A stretch of DNA of 8,546 nt from Gammaproteobacteria bacterium (GTDB lineage Bacteria > Pseudomonadota > Gammaproteobacteria > Pseudomonadales > Azotimanducaceae): the NCBI GenBank assembly GCA_030430515.1, contig JAUIKX010000148.1:1-8546 (forward strand), read 5' to 3'. Made by a program: the position numbers and the translations under genes. This document shows positions 1 to 7,016 of the stretch, one piece after another; the stretch's first letter is position 1, and each line of letters begins with the position of its first letter. Under the pieces are notes generated by a model, which was given only the letters and a program-made list of their open reading frames with translations, searched no databases and was not told the DNA's origin.

Positions 1-352
1 CCTCACTGCCGGCTGGATCAGCCTGCTGCTCGGCATTGCCGGCATTCCCCTGCCGCTATTGCCCACCACACCGTTTCTGCTCCTGGCCGCTTTCTGCTTC
101 GCCCGCGGTTCGGAGCATTGGCACCACTGGCTCATCACCCACCCGACCTTCGGCCCGCCGATTCGCAATTGGCAGGAGTACCGCGCTATTTCCCGCAACG
201 CCAAGTGGGTCGGCACCCTGTCGATGCTGGGGTTGCTCGGCGTCAGCGTCATGCTGAGCGTGCCGGCGTGGGCAGTCTCCGCGCAGGCCGCGGTGCTGGT
301 GGCAGTGGCCATCTTTCTATGGTCACATGCAGAACCTCCGGAAGCCGATTGA
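1..352 (+). CDS. YbaN/DUF454 family inner-membrane protein, 5' end cut off by window edge
   Basis: The reading frame is open from base 2 and ends at TGA 350-352, giving 116 visible residues; E. coli YbaN is about 125 residues, so only a few N-terminal residues are missing. The family signature is clear: a hydrophobic stretch containing GIPLPLLPTTPFLLLAAFCF, then a W..W..H segment with FGPPIRNWQEY. The C-terminal half carries two more hydrophobic segments (about VGTLSMLGLLGVSVML and AAVLVAVAIFLW). Members are small inner-membrane proteins with no established biochemical role. It sits immediately before the phosphatase gene (5-base gap), so the two are probably co-transcribed. The true start lies outside the window. 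I am confident of the family; the function is unknown. Confidence 0.9.
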   Translation, partial: LTAGWISLLLGIAGIPLPLLPTTPFLLLAAFCFARGSEHWHHWLITHPTFGPPIRNWQEYRAISRNAKWVGTLSMLGLLGVSVMLSVPAWAVSAQAAVLVAVAIFLWSHAEPPEAD

Positions 353-357
353 TCCCA

Positions 358-1086
358 ATGTTTGAACACCCAGAACGTCGCCGCGTCTACCTCATGCGCC
401 ACGCCGAAGCTGAATATGTGCGCCCTGACGGCAGCGTCGCACCCGATGAACGGGTTGTTCCTCTCACCGCTCTGGGGCGGGAGCAGGCCCGCTCCCAGGC
501 CCACGCCGTCAGCGGCATCCAGTTCGATCGAGCCATCTGCTCCGGGCTGCCGCGCACGAAGGAGACGGCCGGCATCATTCTTGAAGCGCACCCGGAGCTC
601 GTGCTCGAAGAGCGGAGCGAGCTGGTGGAAATTGCCCCGGGAGGACATTTCGATATCGACGATCTCAGCCCGGCAGAACAGGCCGCTGTGCTGAAAGGCA
701 TCGCCAATCCCTGGGCCGAAGCGGTCGATCCGGATGGCAGATTTCTTGGAGGCGAGCGCTTCGGCGACTTTGCCGAGCGGGTGATTCCGGCCTGGCAGGC
801 GATACTCGAGGACCGCTCATGGAAGACCATACTGATGGTGCTGCACGGCGCGGTGAATCGGCTGATTCTCAACCACGTGCTCAACACGCCCTGGCAAGCT
901 GGCGTATCCATCGAACAGGACAACGCCTGTCTGAACATCATCGATGTTGACCATGCGCCAGAGCACCGGACGCTGCTGAGGCTGGTGAATTTCACCAACT
1001 ACAGCCTCAACAAAGAAGGTATCTGGCTGACCAACCTGGAACAGACCGCCGCCCGTATGGCCGGCGAACTGGCATCCAGAGAATAA
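358..1086 (+). CDS. Histidine phosphatase family protein (phosphoglycerate mutase-like)
   Basis: A 242-residue cytoplasmic protein. The N-terminal catalytic motif is VYLMRHAEAEY with R14-H15-A16, the RH(G/A) signature whose histidine becomes phosphorylated. A second conserved histidine appears late, in LMVLHGAVNRL (H163-G164). Between them, SGLPRTKETA provides the usual phosphate-binding arginine and ELVEI a candidate acid residue. Together these define the histidine phosphatase (PGAM-like) superfamily; the substrate cannot be told from sequence. I chose ATG 358 because the protein begins just before the RHA motif; the same frame is open further left but overlaps the YbaN gene in another frame. 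No strong Shine-Dalgarno is seen; a GGAAG lies inside the end of the upstream gene, which would fit translational coupling. Its stop is 7 bases from the end of the convergent DUF3604 gene. Confidence 0.9.
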   Translation: MFEHPERRRVYLMRHAEAEYVRPDGSVAPDERVVPLTALGREQARSQAHAVSGIQFDRAICSGLPRTKETAGIILEAHPELVLEERSELVEIAPGGHFDIDDLSPAEQAAVLKGIANPWAEAVDPDGRFLGGERFGDFAERVIPAWQAILEDRSWKTILMVLHGAVNRLILNHVLNTPWQAGVSIEQDNACLNIIDVDHAPEHRTLLRLVNFTNYSLNKEGIWLTNLEQTAARMAGELASRE

Positions 1087-1093
1087 TGACCCG

Positions 1094-2737
1094 CTAAGGC
1101 ACAGACCAGATCGGGGACGACCAGGCACGCTCACGGATCTGCGTCTTTCCATCCCATCGCATGCTCGGCACTTCGAGTACCCGTGCGTACCAGAGTGCGT
1201 ACTCATTGGCACGGTAGTCCTCATCCCGCCAGGCAACACACCAGTCCGCTTTGCCTTCGGCGTCGCCCGCAAAGCTGTATACAGCCTGCTGCAGGCGATC
1301 ATCGCGAAGGTAGAGCTTGACGATGTCCACACGCGCGAGCGGACGTTGATCCTGCATCGCCCTGACGATGAACGCGGGGGGTCTGGCGCTGCTGCCGGGT
1401 ACCGTGCTGCCCATCGGAGATACCTCACCGACCGTTCGCTCGCAGGATGCATAGGCGCCGAACGTCTGATCGAAACGCAGACGTATTCGCGGCCCGGAGG
1501 TAGCGAACGTCTCTTTGCGGGCCAGCGCGGCAAAGATGGCGCTACGCGTGTTCTCCTCGGCCCACACGCCGACGATGCCTCCCGGGTTGTAAAGCGGTGG
1601 CCGTGACGCAGGATCGCTGTCCATCGCGCCGAAATGCCCGGTCCAGCCCTGCTCCGAAACATACCCTGGCCGTGCGGCGTGGGTGTCGGTGGAGCCGACA
1701 AAGCCATAGGCAAACGGATTGGTACCGCTGGCGGCTTGAGTTTCGAGCCCCTTAGCGAGTACGTCTCTGGCGTAGCCGCCCGCGATCTGCCGATGCTCCT
1801 CGTCAGTGATTTCGCGAGGTTCTTCCGCCAGCTCCTGCAGAAGTGGAATAGGCAGCATCTGTTCAAAGGCACAGTCCTCATCAGACAGCACGCTTCCGGG
1901 ATAGCACTCGCTGTTGCCCTTGTGCTGGTGAATCTCCAGCAGCTTTTCGAAACGGGCCCGGGCCTGGTTCGAAGCACCGTTATCAGACAGCGTGAAGCTA
2001 CCGCCCATACTCAGATTGCTGTTGTGCGGAATGGCCAGAACATCGCAACCTTCAACCTGCCCGCAACTTCTGTCCAGCGCCGCCCACAGATCCTCCTGAA
2101 GCGGCTGATCGATCGAATTGATCGGCAGGTCGGGCACCTTCGCACTTGCGTAGATCAGGTTGCGATGCCAATGCAGATGGCCCGGTGAAGCCGTCCATTC
2201 GTTGGCCACGAACGCCGTGAAGTTACATGGATCGTTGGCCTCTTCCGCTGCCTTGATGACCTTGCCCCAGAGATCCCGCTCGAAAACGGGACACTCACCC
2301 TCTTCCACAAGGCAATGCTTGTCGCCAGCAAGAAGGATCGGCAGAAAGAGCTCGTTGAAGCCCCTGCGCGTACCCTCACCGGCCGCTTCAGCAAGATCCT
2401 GGCAGTAGGCCTGTTCGTCGCCCTGCTGTCGGCATACGTTGAGCAGGCCGAAGTACTCGGCATGATCGGTGACGGCGGCGAAATCCAGAGGGCGATCGAG
2501 CTTGACCGCCTCCCCGGTCGGTGTGGCCGTCGCCTCGCCACGAGCGAACGCATAGGCATCTTCAGGCGTTCGAAGGTTGCCGAATACGTAGGAGTCCATG
2601 GAGTAAGCCGTGTGCACGTGAAGATCGCCCCAGTACACATTCTGATTGGTCTGGCGTTCGCCGGGGTGACACTCGCTGGCGTGAGCGCCCCCCCCTGACA
2701 GAAGCCCGATCAGCAACCACACAACGGTAATTCGCAC
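1094..2737 (-). CDS. Exported DUF3604 domain protein with PHP-like metal-binding motifs
   Basis: Read leftward from GTG 2737-2735 to TAG 1096-1094, 547 residues. The frame is open further upstream to 2821, but an AGGAGG lies 5 bases before this GTG and a typical signal peptide begins right there: VRITVVWLLIGLL, then SGGGAHA before SECH, with likely cleavage after A20. So the mature protein is probably periplasmic. DUF3604 signatures run through the protein: YWGDLHVHTAYSMD (D38, H40, H42), the FAAVTDHAEYFG block (D91-H92), ANEWTASPGHLHWHR, LAIPHNSNLSMGG, GSTDTHAARPG, and the C-terminal GVWAEENTRSAIFAALAR followed by TFATSGPRIRLRF. The HxH, TDH and later histidines resemble PHP-type metal centres, so a metal-dependent hydrolase is a reasonable inference, but the substrate is unknown. 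It lies downstream of the large c-di-GMP gene on the same strand, 188 bases away. Confidence 0.93.
   Translation of the reverse strand: MRITVVWLLIGLLSGGGAHASECHPGERQTNQNVYWGDLHVHTAYSMDSYVFGNLRTPEDAYAFARGEATATPTGEAVKLDRPLDFAAVTDHAEYFGLLNVCRQQGDEQAYCQDLAEAAGEGTRRGFNELFLPILLAGDKHCLVEEGECPVFERDLWGKVIKAAEEANDPCNFTAFVANEWTASPGHLHWHRNLIYASAKVPDLPINSIDQPLQEDLWAALDRSCGQVEGCDVLAIPHNSNLSMGGSFTLSDNGASNQARARFEKLLEIHQHKGNSECYPGSVLSDEDCAFEQMLPIPLLQELAEEPREITDEEHRQIAGGYARDVLAKGLETQAASGTNPFAYGFVGSTDTHAARPGYVSEQGWTGHFGAMDSDPASRPPLYNPGGIVGVWAEENTRSAIFAALARKETFATSGPRIRLRFDQTFGAYASCERTVGEVSPMGSTVPGSSARPPAFIVRAMQDQRPLARVDIVKLYLRDDRLQQAVYSFAGDAEGKADWCVAWRDEDYRANEYALWYARVLEVPSMRWDGKTQIRERAWSSPIWSVP
2688..2695. repeat. 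Eight-base C/G homopolymer inside the DUF3604 signal-peptide coding region
   Basis: Eight consecutive C on the plus strand, which are eight G on the coding strand, encode the three glycines just before the AHA signal-peptidase site. The tract is directly visible. Poly-G tracts of this length can slip during replication; whether this one does is not known. Confidence 0.8.
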
Positions 2738-2742
2738 ACACC

Positions 2743-2748
2743 CCTCCT
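2743..2748 (-). promoter_or_regulatory. Strong Shine-Dalgarno deciding the GTG start of the DUF3604 gene
   Basis: The coding strand reads AGGAGG, then 5 bases, then GTG at 2737. This near-perfect site, together with the signal peptide starting at that GTG, is why the 28 additional in-frame residues upstream are left out of the gene. Confidence 0.8.
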
Positions 2749-2765
2749 GCAGCACAAGCCATTTC

Positions 2766-2785
2766 CGACACAGGTACGACACAGG
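2766..2785. repeat. Perfect 9-base direct repeat with an 11-base period upstream of DUF3604
   Basis: CGACACAGG occurs at 2766-2774 and again at 2777-2785, separated by TA. The period of 11 bases puts the copies about one helical turn apart, on the same DNA face, 29 to 48 bases before the GTG start. This resembles a tandem half-site for a regulator, but no known regulator motif is recognised. Confidence 0.55.
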
Positions 2786-2925
2786 CCCCTGCAACATCCA
2801 TTTGCCTGATTCGGGGTCCACAGCCAGCCAATAACCACAAATCTAACGCGGTTTCGCCATCGAAGTCATCTGTGACGGAGCTGGATTGCCGAAGAGAAGG
2901 CGTGTATCGCCCGAAGCTGCCGACG

Positions 2926-5900
2926 TCAGGCGGTTTGCGGCACGGCCTGCTGGCCCGCAAATTCCTCGATCAGAGTGTCGATGGGACGGGGCTTCTCGAC
3001 ATGCCAACCCTGCACGCAATCCACTCCGACCTCCGCGGCTGCTGCGAGCGTGGCTTCGTCGTGAACAAACTCGGCCACCGTACGCTTGCCCATGAAGTGA
3101 CCGATTTCGTTGATGGACTTAACCACAGCCTGGTCGCTCGGTTCGTTCGCCATGTTCTTGACGAAAGCGCCATCAATTTTGAGGTAGTCCACCGGCAGCT
3201 CTCTCAAGTAGGCGTAGGACGACATACCCGTGCCGAAATCGTCCAATGAGAACGAACAACCGAGAACGCGAATTTTCTGGATAAACTCAGCAGCCCGGGT
3301 CAGGTTGCCCATTGCAGCCGTTTCAGTCACTTCGAAACAGACCTTGGAGGCCGGCGCTCCGGTTTCTTCGAACAGCTGCAGCACGAAATCCAGGAAATCA
3401 TCCTGCTTGATCGACTGACCGGAGAGGTTGACGGAGAAACCGCCAAAACTCTCCACTGTCTGCGAGTTGGCAGCCATCCATTGCAGCACGCTTCTCACGA
3501 CATAACGATCGACCAGAGGCATCTTGCCAAACCGCTCCGCTGCCTCGATGAACTCAACCGGCGAACCTGGTTGCCCTTCGTCATCGACCACCCGGATCAG
3601 CACTTCATAGTGGCCGACCATCGGATCATCACCGGTCACCGGCGCAATCTTCTGACAATTGATGAGTACCCGCTCGTCCGCAAGCATGCTTTCGACACGG
3701 CTGGCGCGCTGCATGACTTCTCTCTGCTCGCGCATGGCCTGGTCGTCTTCAACGTAGGTATATACGCAGTCACCGCCCTGCTCCTTACCCGCGGCGCAGG
3801 CCGACGACAGACAGTGGAGCAGCGAGCGTCCTTCGTCGCTGGTCTGATCGACACAAAGCATGCCGATCGTCGTTGAGATACTGTGGGATGTGCTCGACCA
3901 GCGGAACGCCATATGGCGAACGTGCCGCACCACGCGTTCCGCAATTTTCTGAGCGGCATCCATGGACGTGTCTTTGAGGATCGCTGCGAACTCATCAGCT
4001 CCGATCCGCGCCACCATACCCCCATGGGCCGTAAACTCACTCTGCAACGTAGAAGCGAGCTCCGTAAGCAGCGCGTCGCCGCCATCATAGCCGCAGGTTG
4101 AGTTGATGATCTTGAACTGATCCAGATCGATCTGCATGACCGTGTGGGCCGTTTCCGTCTGCCGAGCAAGCGCCACCAGTTTTTCGAGCGAAAGCTCGAA
4201 CGAACGCCTGTTCGGCAGCCCTGTGAGCTCGTCTTTCTGTGCTTCTCCGGCAATTTTCCCATGGATCCGGCTGAGCATACGGTCGTTGACACGGTCCAGC
4301 AGCGGTACGTCGTAACCATCGAGCACCGATGCCTCACCCGCCGTGAGCTTGCGCGTCAACTCGGCGAGCGACATTTCCCGCTCCAGAACACCCCGCCTGT
4401 CCACGAAGGCAAAATCTTCACCCGTCGGCGCGACCCACGCCAGCGTAACCGTTTTCGGTTCGTCTTCATCGCTCTCGAACTTGACGCGGCTCCCGGTGCG
4501 CATGACCCGGGCACGGCGAAGGTTCTCCAGAAACTTCTCTCGAAGCGACTCGTCATCCGTCGGCGGCATGGGCTCGGCGGGTAGAACCGACTGCCACTGC
4601 AGAATATCGACCATAGCGCCCGGGGGCACAGGCTTCTGTGTCTCGAGCTGCAGACGTGACGGCTCGCTGAGCGCCGCTTCCAGTTCTTTGAGCAAGCCGC
4701 TGCGCGGTTGAAAGCTCAGCGCTGAAAAACCATCTCTCACGCAGTCGCAGAGCACTTTCACTGAAGCCTCACTGGCTCCCGGATGCCCCGGCGTGCAGAG
4801 AATCTCGGCCAGTCGACGTATGACCTTCAGCTGTTGCTTCCATACCACCGCGCCGGTGCCTTCGCGCAATGCCGTATTGACCAGAAGATTTCGCCAGACG
4901 GGCTGAACGATCTCCCGAACCAACGCAGGCATCGGTTTGTTCTCAAAGGTCGCCGCGAGGCACTTCAGAACGATCTGTCGCGCTCTTTTCAACCGCGTGC
5001 GGCCTTCACATCCCATGACCACCCGGTCGCAGTTTCGATCGAAGAGACGCTTCTGCTCTTCGACCAGCGGCTGAAGCTCTTCAACCGCCTCTACGAATGC
5101 ATCTGGATTGCCTTCCCAGCTTTCAATGAGCCGCTGCAATACATGATCAACCTGCGCTGCGGCCGGGCGTCCGCGCGCCATGTCTATGGTGTCGCCGTTC
5201 ACACCTTCCAGCTGATTGAGCATCTGGAATGCCGCATGAGGCGCTTCCGGCGAGGAATTGAGGAACTCCTCGTTTCGGGTGGCTTCCTTGCCGAGGGTGA
5301 CCTCCAGCTGTTTCACCCACTGCCTGAGGTCTGAATTGAGCGCCTCATCTTCCTCAACGGAAGACACCATGTAGTCCACCATATCGAGCGCGTTGAGCAC
5401 TCTTCGCGGAACCTGATCCGGAGAGTGGCCCTGCTCAGACAGCTGGCGGAGGAGCGCTTCTTTCAAAGGCTGGGATTCGTGATCACGGTTGAGATCCAGG
5501 GGCAATCTGGACAACGCCTGCAGCACTTCACCCAGCTCCACGTCTCCGCTGTTCTCACCACCTTCTCCCTTCTCTTTGCCCAGAGAGGCCGCAACGTCCA
5601 GGAGCGTACTGGCAGCAGATGCAGGCAACTTCTGCGTCGAGACATCACTATCGTCTGGCCGCGTTTGCGGTGCCTCCTCACGCGGATTTTTCTTGAGCTG
5701 CTGCGTAACGATTTCGTCAACGCTGGGGAATGCGCCGGTCTCGGCCAACATGGCGACGAGCTCGTCGTAGAACTCGACGAGCATCCGGCGGCAGGAAAAT
5801 TCGAAGGTCTCGTATGCCAGACGCTCCGGCTCGTCGGCCAGGTCCAGAATCTCCAGTGCTCGGGCCAGGGCACGGATCACAGAGCCAGGAAGAAACGGAT

Positions 5901-6822
5901 TGGCTTCCTTGCGCGTCCAGTCCTCATTGAGAAAGCCGAGCCAGTTCTTCAGAACGAACATCTCTTCGCTGACTTCGGATTCCACCGACGAAACCAGTTC
6001 GGCCATGATGAGCCAGTGCTCGAAGTCATCCTTGTCCACCAGCGCAAGATTGAGGTTGCTGAACAACCTCGACCCGCCCGAAGAAGGCGCTGCGTTGAGC
6101 TCTTCGGCTTTCTCCAGGCCGTCCCCACCGAAGGGAATCGCTTTGGCGTGAACGATGTGCTCCACGATCCAGGTGACGAAGCGCTTGATAAACTCCGTTT
6201 CGTTCTGCTTGAGCAGAACCGAAGCGGATGAAAATCGCTCCCGCTCATCGTCGCTGCTGGCCCGCTGACAGCAATTGACCAACTCGTCGCGGAAGTTTTC
6301 AGAAAACTCCCGGCCGATAGTCAGCAGTTTTTTCTGGGTAAATCGCGCGCTGACTTTGAGCAGCTTCCGGCGGGTCTGCGCAGGCAGGTTGCCAGGCGCG
6401 TCCGCTTCAGACGGCAGACGCTTGGTTTCGGGTCCCGAACCGGATGAGTTGGCTTTCCAGGCCAACGCTTCGAGCGCATCCTGACCCAGAGGTGCAGGGA
6501 ACTGCACGCCGATTCCGTCGGTAACTGCTCGCGCTACCAGGCCCGAGTGGTGAAAACTCTTCCTCTCGCCCTGCGCACCTTCGACTGCAAAGTGAACTTC
6601 GAGTCCGATGCCGCGCGCACTATCATCACTCTCCCAGGCAGCGGCGTCGAGCAATTTGGACCGGTCTCCCTTGAGCAGCATGCCGCCAGCGCAGAAATCG
6701 GAGATGGTGCACATCAAGCTGCTGCCGCTTTCAAAGCGCACCAGTGCCCGCGCCGATACCGGCGTTCGGGAATCCCTTCTTCGCTCGTCTGTTTGCGTGG
6801 TCAAAACGGCACTACGGCCCAT
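2926..6822 (-). CDS. PilZ-DUF1631-GGDEF-EAL cyclic-di-GMP signalling protein
   Basis: 1298 residues, ATG 6822 to TGA 2926, with no signal peptide or membrane segment, so cytoplasmic. (1) Residues 12-115 are PilZ-like: RRDSR (R15, R19) matches the RxxxR c-di-GMP clamp, and DFCAGG (D42-G47) matches (D/N)xSxxG with Ser replaced by Cys44. (2) Residues about 145-850 match DUF1631: the RLFDRNCDRVVMGCEGRTRL block near 592-611, VWRNLLVNTALREG near 642-655, and WVAPTGEDFAFVDRRG near 796-811. An acidic, Ser/Pro-rich linker covers about 375-430. (3) GGDEF spans about 860-1022, with DELTGLPNRRSF and metal-site D899, but the signature is GADEF (941-945) and no RxxD inhibitory site precedes it. (4) EAL spans about 1040-1290: EVL (1073-1075), N1132, E1164, E1167, D1194-D1195, K1215, E1251, Q1271. 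The phosphodiesterase residue set is essentially complete. I infer a c-di-GMP phosphodiesterase with a weak or regulatory GGDEF. No good Shine-Dalgarno precedes the ATG, so the start is the least certain part. Confidence 0.92.
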   Translation of the reverse strand: MGRSAVLTTQTDERRRDSRTPVSARALVRFESGSSLMCTISDFCAGGMLLKGDRSKLLDAAAWESDDSARGIGLEVHFAVEGAQGERKSFHHSGLVARAVTDGIGVQFPAPLGQDALEALAWKANSSGSGPETKRLPSEADAPGNLPAQTRRKLLKVSARFTQKKLLTIGREFSENFRDELVNCCQRASSDDERERFSSASVLLKQNETEFIKRFVTWIVEHIVHAKAIPFGGDGLEKAEELNAAPSSGGSRLFSNLNLALVDKDDFEHWLIMAELVSSVESEVSEEMFVLKNWLGFLNEDWTRKEANPFLPGSVIRALARALEILDLADEPERLAYETFEFSCRRMLVEFYDELVAMLAETGAFPSVDEIVTQQLKKNPREEAPQTRPDDSDVSTQKLPASAASTLLDVAASLGKEKGEGGENSGDVELGEVLQALSRLPLDLNRDHESQPLKEALLRQLSEQGHSPDQVPRRVLNALDMVDYMVSSVEEDEALNSDLRQWVKQLEVTLGKEATRNEEFLNSSPEAPHAAFQMLNQLEGVNGDTIDMARGRPAAAQVDHVLQRLIESWEGNPDAFVEAVEELQPLVEEQKRLFDRNCDRVVMGCEGRTRLKRARQIVLKCLAATFENKPMPALVREIVQPVWRNLLVNTALREGTGAVVWKQQLKVIRRLAEILCTPGHPGASEASVKVLCDCVRDGFSALSFQPRSGLLKELEAALSEPSRLQLETQKPVPPGAMVDILQWQSVLPAEPMPPTDDESLREKFLENLRRARVMRTGSRVKFESDEDEPKTVTLAWVAPTGEDFAFVDRRGVLEREMSLAELTRKLTAGEASVLDGYDVPLLDRVNDRMLSRIHGKIAGEAQKDELTGLPNRRSFELSLEKLVALARQTETAHTVMQIDLDQFKIINSTCGYDGGDALLTELASTLQSEFTAHGGMVARIGADEFAAILKDTSMDAAQKIAERVVRHVRHMAFRWSSTSHSISTTIGMLCVDQTSDEGRSLLHCLSSACAAGKEQGGDCVYTYVEDDQAMREQREVMQRASRVESMLADERVLINCQKIAPVTGDDPMVGHYEVLIRVVDDEGQPGSPVEFIEAAERFGKMPLVDRYVVRSVLQWMAANSQTVESFGGFSVNLSGQSIKQDDFLDFVLQLFEETGAPASKVCFEVTETAAMGNLTRAAEFIQKIRVLGCSFSLDDFGTGMSSYAYLRELPVDYLKIDGAFVKNMANEPSDQAVVKSINEIGHFMGKRTVAEFVHDEATLAAAAEVGVDCVQGWHVEKPRPIDTLIEEFAGQQAVPQTA

Positions 6823-7016
6823 CCTATGGCTGAAACCAGTCTAGACAAAGGCCTTGCATTTAAACGTGCTCCCGGTCACACCACTTTTGGCAATCCCGTA
6901 CTACTGAGACAGGCGTCAAATCGCGGCCGGCGCTCTGCAGGCTATCGGTAAGCTGTGCAGATACGCTGGAGTGTGGCAATGTCCTTCCCGCATGACGACA
7001 ACCTGGGGAGAGACCA
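6823..7016. promoter_or_regulatory. Divergent intergenic region between the c-di-GMP gene and the GST gene
   Basis: These 194 bases separate two genes transcribed away from each other, so promoters for both must lie here or inside the gene ends. The left part contains TTTAAA (6860-6865) and is more AT-rich than its surroundings. I could not find a sigma-70 hexamer pair with correct spacing on either strand that I would defend. An imperfect inverted repeat is listed separately. The GST gene has a usable Shine-Dalgarno, GGGGAG at 7005-7010, 6 bases before its ATG. Confidence 0.5.
6934..6961. repeat. Imperfect inverted repeat upstream of the GST gene
   Basis: TCTGCA (6934-6939) pairs with TGCAGA (6956-6961), and GCT (6941-6943) with AGC (6951-6953). 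There is a small bulge and a 7-base loop. No T run follows, so it is not a terminator. Placed 55 to 83 bases before the GST start, it could be an operator or a leader hairpin; no known motif is recognised. Confidence 0.35.

Larger units (their letters stand above)
2738..2925 (-). promoter_or_regulatory. 188-base leader gap between the c-di-GMP gene and the DUF3604 gene
   Basis: This gap holds the DUF3604 ribosome-binding site and a 9-base direct repeat (listed separately). I looked for a terminator after the upstream gene's TGA and saw only a very weak stem (GGCG, five-base loop, CGCC, about 2894-2910) without a T run, so I do not call one. No convincing -35/-10 pair was found. The gap is large enough for DUF3604 to have its own promoter. 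Confidence 0.4.

Noticed and set aside
118..357. An N-terminal extension of the phosphatase in the same frame
   Set aside because: It overlaps the YbaN-family gene in another frame and reads as Arg/Pro/His-rich nonsense; the RHA motif expected near the N-terminus follows ATG 358.
387..998. A 203-codon minus-strand open frame inside the phosphatase gene
   Set aside because: The plus strand carries clear histidine phosphatase motifs; the antisense product is Ser-rich with no family match.
817..1977. A 386-codon minus-strand open frame across the phosphatase and DUF3604 genes
   Set aside because: It overlaps two confidently identified genes in other frames and its product is Arg/Ser/Pro-rich, typical of an out-of-frame reading.
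2738..2821. A 28-residue N-terminal extension of the DUF3604 protein starting at 2821
   Set aside because: The signal peptide and an AGGAGG site both place the start at GTG 2737; the extension would bury the signal peptide and includes the tandem repeat.
2885..2925. A terminator after the c-di-GMP gene
   Set aside because: Only a four-base stem with no following T run could be drawn.
4783..5334. A 183-codon plus-strand open frame
   Set aside because: Antisense to the same gene, with no family resemblance; treated as a shadow.
5425..6231. A 268-codon plus-strand open frame opposite the c-di-GMP gene
   Set aside because: It lies antisense to the DUF1631 part of a well-supported gene, has no recognisable domain and no ribosome-binding site that I can see. 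High GC produces such open antisense frames.
6960..6990. A sigma-54 type -24/-12 promoter around TGGCAATGTCC before the GST gene
   Set aside because: The TGGCA half is present, but no TTGC element stands at the correct spacing.
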